From NCBI GenBank assembly GCA_903825445.1, contig CAIKAS010000341.1:1-64000 (forward strand): a stretch of 64,000 nucleotides of DNA, written 5' to 3'. Under the pieces are notes generated by a model, which was given only the letters and a program-made list of their open reading frames with translations, had not been told where the DNA came from and did no database searches. The position numbers were made by a program, and so were the translations under genes. This stretch comes from an uncultured Acidobacteriia bacterium. Its GTDB lineage: Bacteria > Acidobacteriota > Terriglobia > Bryobacterales > Bryobacteraceae. Shown piece by piece: positions 36,926 to 45,603 of the stretch; positions within the stretch are counted from its first letter, which is position 1, and each line of letters starts with the position of its first letter.

Positions 36926-38391
36926 GTCAGCCAGCGATGCCACAGCACACCGTTGAGTCGATCACCGAAGGCCTGCGAACGAAACGGTTTTCAGCCGTCG
37001 AAATAGCCCGGGAGGCGCTCGAATATGCCGAGCGTGAGAATCCAAAGACCAACGCCTATCTGATGCTTTGCCCGGAGCGGGCATTGGCGACAGCGGCGGA
37101 AGTGGACCGTAAGCTTGCCGCAGGGGAAGGCGCCGGAGCGCTGGCCGGTGTTCCGATCGCAGTGAAGGACGTCATCCTCACCAAAGGCGTGCGGACAACC
37201 TGCTCTTCGAAGATGCTCGAGAACTATATTCCGCCCTACGATGCGACGGCAATTGAACGGATTGAGGCAGCGGGCGGCGTGATTATCGGCAAGACGAATT
37301 GTGACGAGTTCGCGATGGGGTCTTCCAACGAAAACAGTTACTTCGGGCCAGTGCGGAATCCTGTCGCGCCGGACAGGGTGCCTGGCGGGTCAAGCGGGGG
37401 GTCTGCAGCCGTGGTGGCGCAGGGGACAGCAGTAGTTTCGCTGGGTTCGGACACCGGTGGCTCGATACGGCAGCCGGCATCGTTTTGCGGCGTAGTGGGA
37501 GTCACGCCAACCTATGGACGGGTTTCGCGCTATGGGCTGGTAGCGTTTGCGAGTTCGCTCGATCACATCGGGCCGTTTTCGCGAAATGTGCGGGATTCCG
37601 CGGCGGTGCTGCGGGTTATAGCGGGGCGCGATCCGATGGATTCGACCTCGGCTGCGGCCCCGGTGCCGGATTACACGGCTGGACTCAACGGTGACGTGCG
37701 CGGCATGAAGATCGGGTTGCCCGTCGAATACATGAAACACGCGACCGGCGAGACTGCGGACCTCGTTCACAATGCCGTTGCGAAACTGCGCGAGATGGGT
37801 TGTGAGGTGCGGGATATCAGCCTGCCGAGCACAGATTACGCGATTGCAACGTATTACGTTATTTGCACGGCGGAGGCCAGTTCGAACCTGGCTCGTTACG
37901 ACGGAGTGCGGTATACCTTCCGCTCGACCGACGCTGGTGGCCCGGATGAAAATAAGCTGCTTGCGATGTACCGCAATACACGTGGCGAGGCCTTCGGCGA
38001 TGAAGTAAAGCGCCGGATTATGTTGGGCACTTACGTGCTAAGCCATGGATATTATGATGCTTATTATCTGAAGGCGCAAAAAGTCCGGGCGCTCATCGCG
38101 CGCGATTTCACCAATGCCTTTAAACAGGTGGACGCGATTGTGGCGCCGGTTTCGCCGTTTCCGGCCTTCCGGATCGGCGAGAAAGTGAACGATCCGGTGT
38201 CGATGTATTTGTCCGATATCTATACGATTACCGGCAGTCTGGCGGGAATCCCGTGTATGAGCGTGCCTTGTGGCGTGACGACTGAACGCAGCGCGGGAGA
38301 TGCCGGATTACCTGTGGGATTGCAGATTCTCTGCAATCATTTCGAGGAACAGAAGATGTTCCGGCTGGCGCACGCATTCGAGAATTCCTGA
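36922..38391 (+). CDS. gatA: Aspartyl/glutamyl-tRNA amidotransferase subunit A
   Basis: 489 aa amidase-signature enzyme that frees ammonia from glutamine for tRNA-dependent amidation. The Ser-cisSer-Lys triad is visible: Lys82 ([11 protein letters not shown]), Ser157/158 in [10 protein letters not shown] and Ser181 in [12 protein letters not shown]. Full length, ending in [11 protein letters not shown]. Overlaps gatC by 4 nt. Superoxide dismutase starts 35 nt downstream with its own Shine-Dalgarno. Confidence 0.97.
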   Translation: MSQPAMPQHTVESITEGLRTKRFSAVEIAREALEYAERENPKTNAYLMLCPERALATAAEVDRKLAAGEGAGALAGVPIAVKDVILTKGVRTTCSSKMLENYIPPYDATAIERIEAAGGVIIGKTNCDEFAMGSSNENSYFGPVRNPVAPDRVPGGSSGGSAAVVAQGTAVVSLGSDTGGSIRQPASFCGVVGVTPTYGRVSRYGLVAFASSLDHIGPFSRNVRDSAAVLRVIAGRDPMDSTSAAAPVPDYTAGLNGDVRGMKIGLPVEYMKHATGETADLVHNAVAKLREMGCEVRDISLPSTDYAIATYYVICTAEASSNLARYDGVRYTFRSTDAGGPDENKLLAMYRNTRGEAFGDEVKRRIMLGTYVLSHGYYDAYYLKAQKVRALIARDFTNAFKQVDAIVAPVSPFPAFRIGEKVNDPVSMYLSDIYTITGSLAGIPCMSVPCGVTTERSAGDAGLPVGLQILCNHFEEQKMFRLAHAFENS

Positions 38392-38425
38392 AAGGGTCCA
38401 AAGTATTTTTCAAGGAGATAAAACT

Positions 38426-39034
38426 ATGGCATTTACGTTACCCGCACTTCCCTACGCTACCGACGCACTGGAACCGTACATCGACAAGCTGACGATGGAA
38501 ATCCACCACGGCAAGCATCATCAGGCCTACGTTACGAATCTGAACAAAGCCCTGGAATCGGCGCCTGAACTAGCGGACAAGTCGCTTGAGGAACTGCTCG
38601 CCCGCAACCTGGTAGTAGTGCCGGAAGGTATCCGGACAGCCGTTCGCAACAACGGCGGCGGACACTGGAACCACTCGATGTTCTGGTCGATTCTGGGACC
38701 TGGCGGTGGCGCTCCCGCTGGCGACCTGGCGGCGGACATCACGGCGACATTCGGAACTTTCGATGCGTTCAAAGAAAAGTTCGCCGCAGCCGGCATGACG
38801 CGGTTCGGCTCGGGCTGGGCATGGCTCACGCGGACAAATGGCAAACTGGAAATTTCGTCGACGCCGAATCAGGACTCGCCGATTATGGAAGGCAAGGCCG
38901 TCATGATGGGCGTGGACGTCTGGGAGCACGCTTACTACCTGAAGTTCCAGAATCGGCGGGCGGATTATCTCGCAGCGTTCTGGAACGTAGTGAACTGGGC
39001 CGAAGTTGCAAAGCGGTACGCTGCAGCGAAGTAG
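38426..39034 (+). CDS. Fe/Mn superoxide dismutase
   Basis: 202 aa. [34 protein letters not shown] at the N-terminus holds His27 (metal ligand) and the active-site His31 region. Further landmarks are [11 protein letters not shown] with the second His ligand, GSGWAWL, and [11 protein letters not shown] with the Asp and His ligands. Fe versus Mn use cannot be settled by eye. It removes superoxide in the cytoplasm. The ATG has a strong AAGGAG site. A clear intrinsic terminator follows at 39091. A longer frame from 38300 overlaps gatA and is not the gene. Confidence 0.96.
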   Translation: MAFTLPALPYATDALEPYIDKLTMEIHHGKHHQAYVTNLNKALESAPELADKSLEELLARNLVVVPEGIRTAVRNNGGGHWNHSMFWSILGPGGGAPAGDLAADITATFGTFDAFKEKFAAAGMTRFGSGWAWLTRTNGKLEISSTPNQDSPIMEGKAVMMGVDVWEHAYYLKFQNRRADYLAAFWNVVNWAEVAKRYAAAK

Positions 39035-39090
39035 GATTTAACATTCAGTAACAACCTCGCACCGAAGTTTGGGTGCGACCTAACTGAGAA

Positions 39091-39120
39091 GGGCCGGCAC
39101 AAGCCGGTCCTTTTTTGTTT
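39091..39120 (+). terminator. Intrinsic terminator after superoxide dismutase
   Basis: GGGCCGGC-ACAA-GCCGGTCC forms an 8-bp stem (one G-T wobble) with a 4-nt loop, followed by TTTTTTGTTT. It ends the gatC-gatA-superoxide dismutase unit. A second short inverted repeat CGGCAA-TAT-TTGCCG follows at 39124-39138. Confidence 0.85.
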
Positions 39121-39214
39121 GAACGGCAATATTTGCCGAGCCTGGGATCCCGACCGTCACTAAAATGCAATGAATTCGAATAAAATTAAGCTGTTCTCCG
39201 GCGGCGTTTTCGGC

Positions 39215-39220
39215 TATACT
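39215..39220 (+). promoter_or_regulatory. TATACT -10 box of the 39228-43997 locus
   Basis: TATACT (preceded by CGGC) in the otherwise non-coding stretch after the terminator. Its predicted transcription start, ~7 nt downstream, falls at 39227-39228, on the A of an ATG that opens a 43-codon cysteine-rich frame. No convincing -35 is seen. Confidence 0.4.
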
Positions 39221-39227
39221 GCACGAA

Positions 39228-39359
39228 ATGGACGCGACGGCGCCGCAGCCGGGTCTTGCTCCTCTTGCCGAATGCATGAATTGCAGCCGGACAATCGAAC
39301 AATGTGAGGTATTTGAGCCATGCCGAAAACTCAAGAGGCCAGATTCAAAAGACGCCTGA
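39228..39359 (+). CDS. Possible small cysteine-rich leader protein
   Basis: 43 codons, ATG to TGA, overlapping the first 40 nt of the 1128-aa gene in another frame. It contains ECMNCSRTIEQCEVFEPCRK: CxxC followed by two more cysteines, a pattern seen in tiny zinc-binding proteins. The ATG coincides with the start point predicted from the TATACT box, so it could be a leaderless small protein coupled to the large gene. It may equally be a chance frame. No family recognised. Confidence 0.3.
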   Translation: MDATAPQPGLAPLAECMNCSRTIEQCEVFEPCRKLKRPDSKDA

Positions 39360-42300
39360 CAATAGTTGCGGTAGCGATCGGGTTGCTGGCGACTCCCCTG
39401 ACCAGCCAGCAATTCAGACTTAGACTCGGCAGGGCGGTTGCGTATCAGCCGGATTGCTCCGGTACCGGGACGCCGTGCGAGGCCTGGTCTCATTTCCGTA
39501 CAGCCCATCCGTTCCCCTACCAATCGATCCAGTGGACTGAGCTACCCGACAACCGGCTCGCTGTTATGCTCCTCGAGCCGCCGCCGGTCATGCCAAAGGC
39601 CGAGCTTGAAAGGCTGATTCGGTCGGCGTTCGGAACGGATTTGCGCTCCTTTAATCGTCTCCGCTGGCGAATGGGGGCCGACGGATGGCTCGAAGATGTG
39701 GTATTCACGGTCACGAAACCGGCTGCGATGAAGGGGCCGGCGAGTGATCCGCTGCGCGATCCGCTCCTGCGGGATCGGGTGGCCTTTTTGTATTTCGCGT
39801 TGTTCGGCACCTCGTACGGTGGAACCTTCGACCGAATTGACGCGGTGACCAGCAGTTCCGCCTCGGGTGCGCCCAATCTCAGGATCAATCCCGCCGAAAT
39901 TCGCCGATGGATGGACGAACCCACGCTGCGATGGACCCCTGTGGATGGTGGGTCCGATACGGGCACCGCCTGGCAGACTTTGGCGACACAGAAAAAAACA
40001 GGGGCTTACCTCGCTGCTGATCGGAGCCTCTATCTGCTGACCTTCCCCGTTGATTTGATCCGCAAGTCACAACGCGGCGTCGACGAACTGGATTCCCTGC
40101 GGGCGCCATTCCGTCGTTTCGCGGTGGCAACGGATTCGATCGCGGGAACCTTCCAGGCGCCGAGTGGCCAAGTGGCAATACTGGGTCGGCCTCGCACACA
40201 GGCGATGGCCGATGTTCCTCCGCTTCGTTTTGAAACGTTCCGGCTGCTGGCTTCGCAGACGGGAGACGAACTCTCTCAGAGCTACGAGCGCAGTTCCCTG
40301 TTCGCGGGTAAACTGGACCGCGGCGAATTTCGGGATTGGGACTGGGCACCAGTTTATCTTAGTGACGCATTGATCGACACCGAGTTCGGTGAATTACTGA
40401 ACACGACGGACCAGTTGCTGAAGTCATGGTCGGAAGCTGGCAACGTCGAGTATCTGTACTTTACCTACGGGAAACCGACCGAATTCCCCTTCCAGAAGCC
40501 CCTCCGAATCGCGAATGGGAGCCCAGCGGCAGGCCGCAGCGGGCCGATGCCGCTCAGCGATAAGGTCAGACAGGCGACTGGCAGCAATGAGGTGCTCTAC
40601 AACTGGAACACTGCCGGGAGCGCCGTGCTGGTCAATGCCTCGTTTGGGAAAGCTTTGACCGCGCGGCAGACTGGCGCTCTACCTGTGACGTACGGGGCCG
40701 ACGCGAGGGGCACCAAGAATCTGGTGACCGGGGGCGGATTGCTCGGAGACGAGGAGACCGCATACAAGTACTTTGCCGGTCGACGCGACGCGAATCTGGA
40801 ACGCGTAGTTCAGTACACGCTTTTGTATCAGTTCTTCCGGGCGTTGGATGATGGCGCGGGCATCAAAGGGTCCGGTAGCCCGCGAGAACAAGAACAGGCA
40901 ATTAAGGCCAGGCATGCCGCTGCGGCCATTCGTGTAGAAGCCACCATCCGGTTGCTGCGCGATTTGCGGGCAGGGCGCCTCGAGATCAGTCCAAAAGACA
41001 AGGCGGAACTGAATTCGAAATTGCAGCGCTTTCGCGCACAGAATCCGGGACTGGCCGACGACGTCTCCTTGGCAAACCTGGTAGCAGACCGGTTCTCCGA
41101 CGTGGCCGTTAAATTCGACGCGGCCAGGAAAGCTCGCCTCGAAGCCATGGAAGCCGATATTGACAAGGAGATTAGGAGTTACAACCTGGCGGTAGACCAG
41201 CACAATAGTGGGACCAGTCCGGACCCGGTCGCAGTGTTTCTGCAATCCCGCACTTTTCAAACGCTGCCTGCGAGGAAAGCAGAAATCGACAAGAAACAAG
41301 CCGATTTCGACAGAGCCTTGAAGGATAATCCCCTTGACGACATCCGCATTATCCTGGCCGACATTGCGTCCGACGGCGCGGACATGGAGGATATCCGTCA
41401 GGGATTCATCACCAGCTTCAATTACGAGCCGTCCGGTTCAATCAAAACACCTTCGATTGTCGTTTCTTGGAACGCCGCCGACCTTGAAGAGGTCGGCGGT
41501 CATAATCTGGATGCGCGAACCCTGAAACTGGAGCCGAGCGCGAAAGCCACCAGGATTTCACTGGAGCAGACCGAGAATGGGCCGGTTCTGCGTTACCCAT
41601 TGTCGGAGGCCAGTCTGGTAGAGTCGCACGCGACAGACCTCGCGCGGGCCGTTGAGCACGGACACGTAGAAAGCAGCGTCGAACTCCAGAAGATCGTGAC
41701 CGTGCCAGTTCCGGTGCGGCTACGCACTGCGGCTCTGGAGTTACCTCGGCCTGCTGCTGGCGGCGGTATACAGTCTATTTCCGAACCCGTGTTCGGCAGG
41801 ATCGGCAGTCGGCCATTCACGTCGAAGTCGGAGTTCGTCGATACTCTCGGCGCCATCGCAGAGAAAAACGACTGCTGCATATTCATCGCCCATGACGCTG
41901 ACGAGGTGGCATACGCCACCGAGAGGAATCTGAAACCGCCACCGGCATCATTGCGAACCGAAATCCGTGATACGCCCTCACTTACGGCGTATCTTGAAGC
42001 TGCGGCGCGGAACAAGCGCTCGGTTGTCTTTCTGGATACTCCGGAGGAACACGTCGAAGCACTCAGCATCGCCGCCACTTCCGGCCAGAGGAACACGGCG
42101 AGTCTGAACGACATGGCAACCGCCCTCGGGAAACGGCGGGCCGGTAACGCTGGAGCGCGTGTCAGCGGTGTGGCTGAGCCGGACCTGAATGGCAACATGT
42201 CGTTTCTGAAGACGCCGGGGGACCAGCCAGGGGGAGCGCCCAAAGATTTGTTCAGCCGCCTGGTACAGGGAGAGAGCCCGACCGCCTGGATCCAGGCAGA

Positions 42301-42706
42301 AGTCAAACGTCTGGACCCGGGAGAAGCGGAGAATCTGGTAAGCGCAATCGGATGGAACCGCGCCTCGGATGGTTCGCCGACCGCGATCGTTGTAAAGTTC
42401 GGCGGCGGCAATGCCAACGTACCACCGATCGACGTATCTGTGGTGGCGGGCTTCGCCGACGGGGACCTTCAGGCCGGGCAGAGGGCCCTGTTTGCAGCGC
42501 ACGACAAAAACTTCGCAGCCGCCCAGGCGAAGCGAGCCAGCCTGGCCCAGTATGCCGTCACCCTTCGCAACGAGTTGCGGCAGATGGGACAGATCCGGCT
42601 GAAGCGATTAATGGTGGTGGTAACCCAGGGCAAGACCAAAACGCTGCTCAGCCTGCGCGAAGACGGGGGATTTACGGTCCGGCATGACACCCAACACGCC
42701 GGCTGA
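39320..42706 (+). CDS. Large exported or membrane-anchored protein of unknown function (1128 aa)
   Basis: 1128 aa. An N-terminal basic-hydrophobic segment (FKRRLTIVAVAIGLLATPL) acts as signal peptide or anchor. Residues ~50-540 are globular and not recognised; ~560-680 is rich in charged helices (RHAAAAIRVEATIRLLRDLRAG; FDAARKARLEAMEADIDKEI), probably coiled coil. Near 870-960 an alpha/beta stretch (CCIFIAHDADEVAYATERN; KRSVVFLDTPEEHVEAL) precedes a C-terminal helical region (~1060-1110). The end overlaps the next gene by 23 nt, so the two are co-translated. Context links it to a CHAT-like protein and a two-helix membrane protein. No function assigned. Confidence 0.8.
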   Translation: MPKTQEARFKRRLTIVAVAIGLLATPLTSQQFRLRLGRAVAYQPDCSGTGTPCEAWSHFRTAHPFPYQSIQWTELPDNRLAVMLLEPPPVMPKAELERLIRSAFGTDLRSFNRLRWRMGADGWLEDVVFTVTKPAAMKGPASDPLRDPLLRDRVAFLYFALFGTSYGGTFDRIDAVTSSSASGAPNLRINPAEIRRWMDEPTLRWTPVDGGSDTGTAWQTLATQKKTGAYLAADRSLYLLTFPVDLIRKSQRGVDELDSLRAPFRRFAVATDSIAGTFQAPSGQVAILGRPRTQAMADVPPLRFETFRLLASQTGDELSQSYERSSLFAGKLDRGEFRDWDWAPVYLSDALIDTEFGELLNTTDQLLKSWSEAGNVEYLYFTYGKPTEFPFQKPLRIANGSPAAGRSGPMPLSDKVRQATGSNEVLYNWNTAGSAVLVNASFGKALTARQTGALPVTYGADARGTKNLVTGGGLLGDEETAYKYFAGRRDANLERVVQYTLLYQFFRALDDGAGIKGSGSPREQEQAIKARHAAAAIRVEATIRLLRDLRAGRLEISPKDKAELNSKLQRFRAQNPGLADDVSLANLVADRFSDVAVKFDAARKARLEAMEADIDKEIRSYNLAVDQHNSGTSPDPVAVFLQSRTFQTLPARKAEIDKKQADFDRALKDNPLDDIRIILADIASDGADMEDIRQGFITSFNYEPSGSIKTPSIVVSWNAADLEEVGGHNLDARTLKLEPSAKATRISLEQTENGPVLRYPLSEASLVESHATDLARAVEHGHVESSVELQKIVTVPVPVRLRTAALELPRPAAGGGIQSISEPVFGRIGSRPFTSKSEFVDTLGAIAEKNDCCIFIAHDADEVAYATERNLKPPPASLRTEIRDTPSLTAYLEAAARNKRSVVFLDTPEEHVEALSIAATSGQRNTASLNDMATALGKRRAGNAGARVSGVAEPDLNGNMSFLKTPGDQPGGAPKDLFSRLVQGESPTAWIQAEVKRLDPGEAENLVSAIGWNRASDGSPTAIVVKFGGGNANVPPIDVSVVAGFADGDLQAGQRALFAAHDKNFAAAQAKRASLAQYAVTLRNELRQMGQIRLKRLMVVVTQGKTKTLLSLREDGGFTVRHDTQHAG

Positions 42707-43523
42707 CGTATCGATCGCCAGCACTGTTCCCCTTTCGCGCGAGGAGTTCGGAGAGCGACTTGGGGATTCCGACTGGCTCAGCCGCTACCGGAGCTTTGAC
42801 CCGGGGCAAATCGATGGGTTCTGGCGGGATGACTATCTGCCGATGGTTGTCGAACCATTTCAGGAACTCTCCGAAGAGGCCGCTAGGCTTGGAGTGAACG
42901 TGACCAAATGCGCCACGTTATCAACCCTCGGCGAACTCACAGAGCGGAGCCGGATCGTGGTCTTATTCACGCACTGGAAGGGTTCGGCTATTGTCTTTGA
43001 CGACCTGATTTCGCCCGACCCGCTACGCGAACTGATGGAAAGGGCGGCGACGGACAACGGGGATCTCGCAAAATACATTTTGACTCGTCTCCGGACCCGA
43101 CGCGGAATCAAATCACAGTCGCCCTGGCGCCGGATGGGCTCCTGGCTTTCCACCGCACTCGGTGGTGAAAGAGAGGAGTCGCCATCGGCCACTGTTCTGG
43201 AAGTGCTCAACGACGCACTGCTTGCGCCGCTCCCGATTGAAACTGTGGGCGCAGATGGGTTACAGATACTCGAAAGCGAGGTCTCCCGGGAAGCCCGCCG
43301 TCGTGATGAAATGGACGAACTCTTCGCGGGTCTCTTGCGGCCAGGGAATCGTCTGGAGTTATTCGACGGGATGCAGCCAAAGCGGCGCGTTGAAGAGACC
43401 ATCGCTCCGGCATTCGACGGTGTCCTGGACCTTGGCAAATTGCACCTCCACCGTGCTTGCGGACTATCTGGCGCGTCGGAGAAAGAACCTTATTCGGACG
43501 GTCCAGTTTCCGACGCATATTGA
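42684..43523 (+). CDS. CHAT-like (caspase-fold) protein, upstream frame of a frameshifted gene
   Basis: The first ~252 codons read as one protein: a helical N-terminus, then IVVLFTHWKGSAIVFDD with a candidate catalytic His97, a charged middle (~110-225), and LELFDGMQPKRRVEETIAPAFDGVLDLGK. In CHAT-like proteins the strand pattern ...LDLxxC holds the catalytic Cys. In this frame the next residues (LHLHRACGLSG...) look non-coding and stop at 43523. The coding pattern resumes in the +1 frame with CTSTVLADYLARRR, giving LDLGK-CTST. The shift lies at GGCAAATTGC (43434-43443), a short homopolymer. Either a real frameshift, programmed slippage, or a sequencing error. Overlaps the 1128-aa gene by 23 nt. 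Confidence 0.7.
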   Translation: MTPNTPADVSIASTVPLSREEFGERLGDSDWLSRYRSFDPGQIDGFWRDDYLPMVVEPFQELSEEAARLGVNVTKCATLSTLGELTERSRIVVLFTHWKGSAIVFDDLISPDPLRELMERAATDNGDLAKYILTRLRTRRGIKSQSPWRRMGSWLSTALGGEREESPSATVLEVLNDALLAPLPIETVGADGLQILESEVSREARRRDEMDELFAGLLRPGNRLELFDGMQPKRRVEETIAPAFDGVLDLGKLHLHRACGLSGASEKEPYSDGPVSDAY

Positions 43524-43647
43524 CTTCGGCTGGGCGGCTCAGGCACTCAAGGGAACTTTGCAGTTGCTGGAGCAGGGGCAGTTTTCTTATCAGGAAGCAC
43601 GAATCCGCGTGGCGAAAGAGATCGACGACAACGTATGCAGAACTTAA
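43453..43647 (+). pseudogene. C-terminal part of the CHAT-like gene in the +1 frame
   Basis: Frame carrying VLADYLARRRKNLIRTVQFPTHIDFGWAAQALKGTLQLLEQGQFSYQEARIRVAKEIDDNV, a credible end for a caspase-fold domain (helix after the Cys, then a strand and helices). True coding in this frame seems to begin at ~43441 with the Cys codon TGC, just after the shift; GTG at 43453 would be the only nearby independent start. Its stop overlaps the start of the next gene by 13 nt, matching the overlap style of this operon, whereas the stop in the other frame (43523) leaves a 111-nt gap. This supports one gene, 42684-43647, broken or slipped once. Confidence 0.6.
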
Positions 43648-43997
43648 AAGACGTTTTGGAAGAACTGAAGCAGACATGGCTTCTGGCGGGCGTCTCCGCC
43701 ACCACCAGGAAGGCCCTCCGTACACACCGCCAGCGAAGATTCCGGGCTTTGATTGTGGCGGTTCTTGGGCTAGCCGTTCTCCTGGGCACCGCAACCTGGT
43801 TGCTGTTGACTCAGGGATCGCAGACCGCGAAGATCTTCGTCGGCCTCGCGGGAATCGGCGGCGGGGGCGGTGTCTCCGCTTACATCCTCAGGATATGGAA
43901 GGACTGGAGCCAGACCGACCTTCTTCTCATACTGATCGAAGACGCACCTGAGGCTCAGGTGACCGCACTGATTGAAAAGCTGATTCGCAAGACTTAG
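43635..43997 (+). CDS. Small membrane protein with two helices
   Basis: 120 aa. An N-terminal helical, charged segment (LKDVLEELKQTWLLAGVSATTRKALRTHRQRRFR) then TM1 ~39-59 (ALIVAVLGLAVLLGTATWLLL) and TM2 ~67-88 (IFVGLAGIGGGGGVSAYIL), then a short cytoplasmic tail with acidic and helical residues (LILIEDAPEAQVTALIEKLIRK). Not recognised as a named family. It overlaps the downstream frame of the CHAT-like gene by 13 nt, so it is the last member of the three-gene unit. It could be a membrane anchor or an effector of the caspase-like protein (inference). Confidence 0.75.
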   Translation: MQNLKDVLEELKQTWLLAGVSATTRKALRTHRQRRFRALIVAVLGLAVLLGTATWLLLTQGSQTAKIFVGLAGIGGGGGVSAYILRIWKDWSQTDLLLILIEDAPEAQVTALIEKLIRKT

Positions 43998-44094
43998 CCG
44001 GGATCAACAACCAGGGGACTGTTGGATACCGGGATTGTTTGTGTCCTTGCGTTCTTTGGTCAGGATGCGGCAGCGCCGGCTTGTGGGGGTGACA

Positions 44095-44415
44095 TCAGAG
44101 CGCGAAATCAATGAGAGTTTCGAGCTTGCAGGTGTTCTCCCAGCAGTCCCTTTTGAACCCCTGATGGAATGCGTCGATGGCTGCCACTGATTGCGTCGCA
44201 ACTGCCTTGGCCTTTTCAAAATCATGAGAGTGCATGACGTAAACGATATACACTCCATCCGCCTGAGTGTCAAGGAACGCCGCTTCGAGACTGACGCCTT
44301 CAGAGCGCAGTACTTCGCGCACTTCTTCGGCGCGTCGATTCAGTTCAGCGGCCCATTGGGTAACGCGGTCGGCGGAACCCTTTCGCAACTTGATCTTCGT
44401 GCAAAGTGTCGGCAC
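44095..44415 (-). CDS. DUF6176 family protein
   Basis: 106 aa, cytoplasmic. Pattern IKLRKGSADRVTQWAAELNRRAEEVREVLRSEGVSLEAAFLDTQADGVYIVYVMHSHDFEKA...IDAFHQGFKRDCWENTCKLETLIDF matches the DUF6176 group, which looks like a single-domain alpha/beta-barrel (monooxygenase-like) fold. Function unknown. GTG start at 44415 with GGAG 7 nt upstream. It lies between the convergent CHAT-type unit and the DUF1501 gene, 13 nt downstream of the latter, so it may be in the same transcript. Confidence 0.75.
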   Translation of the reverse strand: MPTLCTKIKLRKGSADRVTQWAAELNRRAEEVREVLRSEGVSLEAAFLDTQADGVYIVYVMHSHDFEKAKAVATQSVAAIDAFHQGFKRDCWENTCKLETLIDFAL

Positions 44416-44428
44416 AGTTTAGCTCCAG

Positions 44429-45328
44429 TTAAGTGAAAAGAGCGCGGACCGGTTCGACGCTTAGGGGCGTTCCCAGCGCAAAACCAATAGTCGCGAGAAC
44501 TTGTTCGGTACTCACTGGCTTATCCTTCGGCTCGGCGCCGATTGCATCGGAACTGCCGTAGACCTGACCTCCCTGGACGCCACCGCCCGCCATGATGACG
44601 GTCTGGCATCTCGTCCAGTGGTCGCGGCCACCGGCGGGGTTGATGCGCGGCGAACGCCCGAATTCACCCATCGCGACGACGAGCGTCGACTCCAAGAGAC
44701 CGCGCTGATGCAGATCTTCGAGAAACGCGGTGAATGCGAAATCGAACGCCGGAGCCACAACGTCCCTGTAATCATCCACTGTGCTGAAAGGCGGCGTACC
44801 GTGGCTATCCCAGCTGGGCTGATGAAAGACGCTGTTGAACATGTTGACCCGGACGAACCGCGCGCCGGATTGAATCAGCAATCGGGCGCCGACACAGTTC
44901 TCGACGAAGGAACGGGGGTTCGGGTTGGATGCCCGCAACGCGGCCGCGCCCCCCAAAAAGCCCAAAGGACCGGGAAGCACTGCCCGGCCAGCGGTCAGGA
45001 TGTCCACGCCGCGCAGTGCGTCCTCGTGAACAGGCGCAGTGTCGCCGTAGACCGAGCGGATCAGCGCGTACTTGTCCGCATGCTTCGCCATGCGGGGGAA
45101 AAGTTCCGAGATTTCGATACCTGGGACGTTCGTGCGAATCGGGCGAAAAGGGCTGCGGAACTCGCGGGGCGCGTCGGGTTTTGGGTCCCACGTGTCCAGA
45201 TGAGACGGACCGCCCGTAAGCCAAATGAGGATACAACTCCTGGCCGCTGGTTCGGCGGGTAATGTGGCACCAAGAAGCGGTGCGGCTGCGACAGCACGGA
45301 GGAAATCGCGCCGCGCGAATCCAGTCAC
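44429..45328 (-). CDS. DUF1501 family Tat-exported protein
   Basis: 299 aa, shorter than most DUF1501 proteins (~400-480). Tat leader MTGFARRDFLRAVAAAPLLG. Family hallmarks: ILIWLTGGPSHLDTWDPKPDAP, FPRMAKHADKYALIRSV, an SWDSHG-type segment, LLESTLVVAMGEFGRSPRIN, GRDHWTRCQTVIMAGGGVQGGQVYGSSD and a C-terminal PVSTEQVLATIGFALG. The fold is alkaline-phosphatase/sulfatase-like; function is unknown. The middle is compact rather than broken, so it is probably a short but intact variant. The start overlaps the iscX stop by 4 nt. Confidence 0.9.
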   Translation of the reverse strand: MTGFARRDFLRAVAAAPLLGATLPAEPAARSCILIWLTGGPSHLDTWDPKPDAPREFRSPFRPIRTNVPGIEISELFPRMAKHADKYALIRSVYGDTAPVHEDALRGVDILTAGRAVLPGPLGFLGGAAALRASNPNPRSFVENCVGARLLIQSGARFVRVNMFNSVFHQPSWDSHGTPPFSTVDDYRDVVAPAFDFAFTAFLEDLHQRGLLESTLVVAMGEFGRSPRINPAGGRDHWTRCQTVIMAGGGVQGGQVYGSSDAIGAEPKDKPVSTEQVLATIGFALGTPLSVEPVRALFT

Positions 45329-45537
45329 TGGTTGTCCTTGTACTCTTCAAGCCAGGCCATTTGGATGGCTTCCAGCTTGCCTTCGCTGGATTTGGCCGGA
45401 TCATCGGAAAAAGCAGGGAGTTCGGTGATCCACTTGTGGAGATCCGTAAAGCGGATAGTAAGCGGATCAATTTCCGGATGCGCTTCGTATAACTCGAGTG
45501 CGATATTGTCGATTTGTTCCCAGCTTAGTCCGGCCAT
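45325..45537 (-). CDS. iscX: IscX (YfhJ) iron-sulfur assembly accessory protein
   Basis: 70 aa. SWEQIDNIALELYEAHPEIDPLTIRFTDLHKWITELPAFSDDPAKSSEGKLEAIQMAWLEEY is a near-complete IscX pattern (acidic, winged-helix-like protein that binds IscS and iron). The start ATG at 45537 gives the usual family length; a long frame above it is not coding. No other isc genes are nearby. Its stop overlaps the Tat-exported DUF1501 gene by 4 nt (ATGA), an unexpected partner. Confidence 0.92.
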   Translation of the reverse strand: MAGLSWEQIDNIALELYEAHPEIDPLTIRFTDLHKWITELPAFSDDPAKSSEGKLEAIQMAWLEEYKDNQ

Positions 45538-45591
45538 ATAGTTTTCAGTATCGCAAGCGGGAGGGAAGTTTCGACAAACGCCCAGTGAGGC

Positions 45592-45597
45592 GATAAT
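45592..45597 (+). promoter_or_regulatory. GATAAT -10 box directly before the ABC ATPase
   Basis: GATAAT ends 6 nt before the ATG at 45604, so transcription would start on or next to the start codon (leaderless). No Shine-Dalgarno is visible between. It is also in the divergent space with iscX (start 45537). Confidence 0.35.
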
Positions 45598-45603
45598 GGC
45601 GCT

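Noticed and set aside
43457-43951. A separate plus-strand frame across the end of the CHAT-like gene and the 2-TM gene
   Set aside because: Arg/His-rich shadow; the two overlapping real frames explain the region better.
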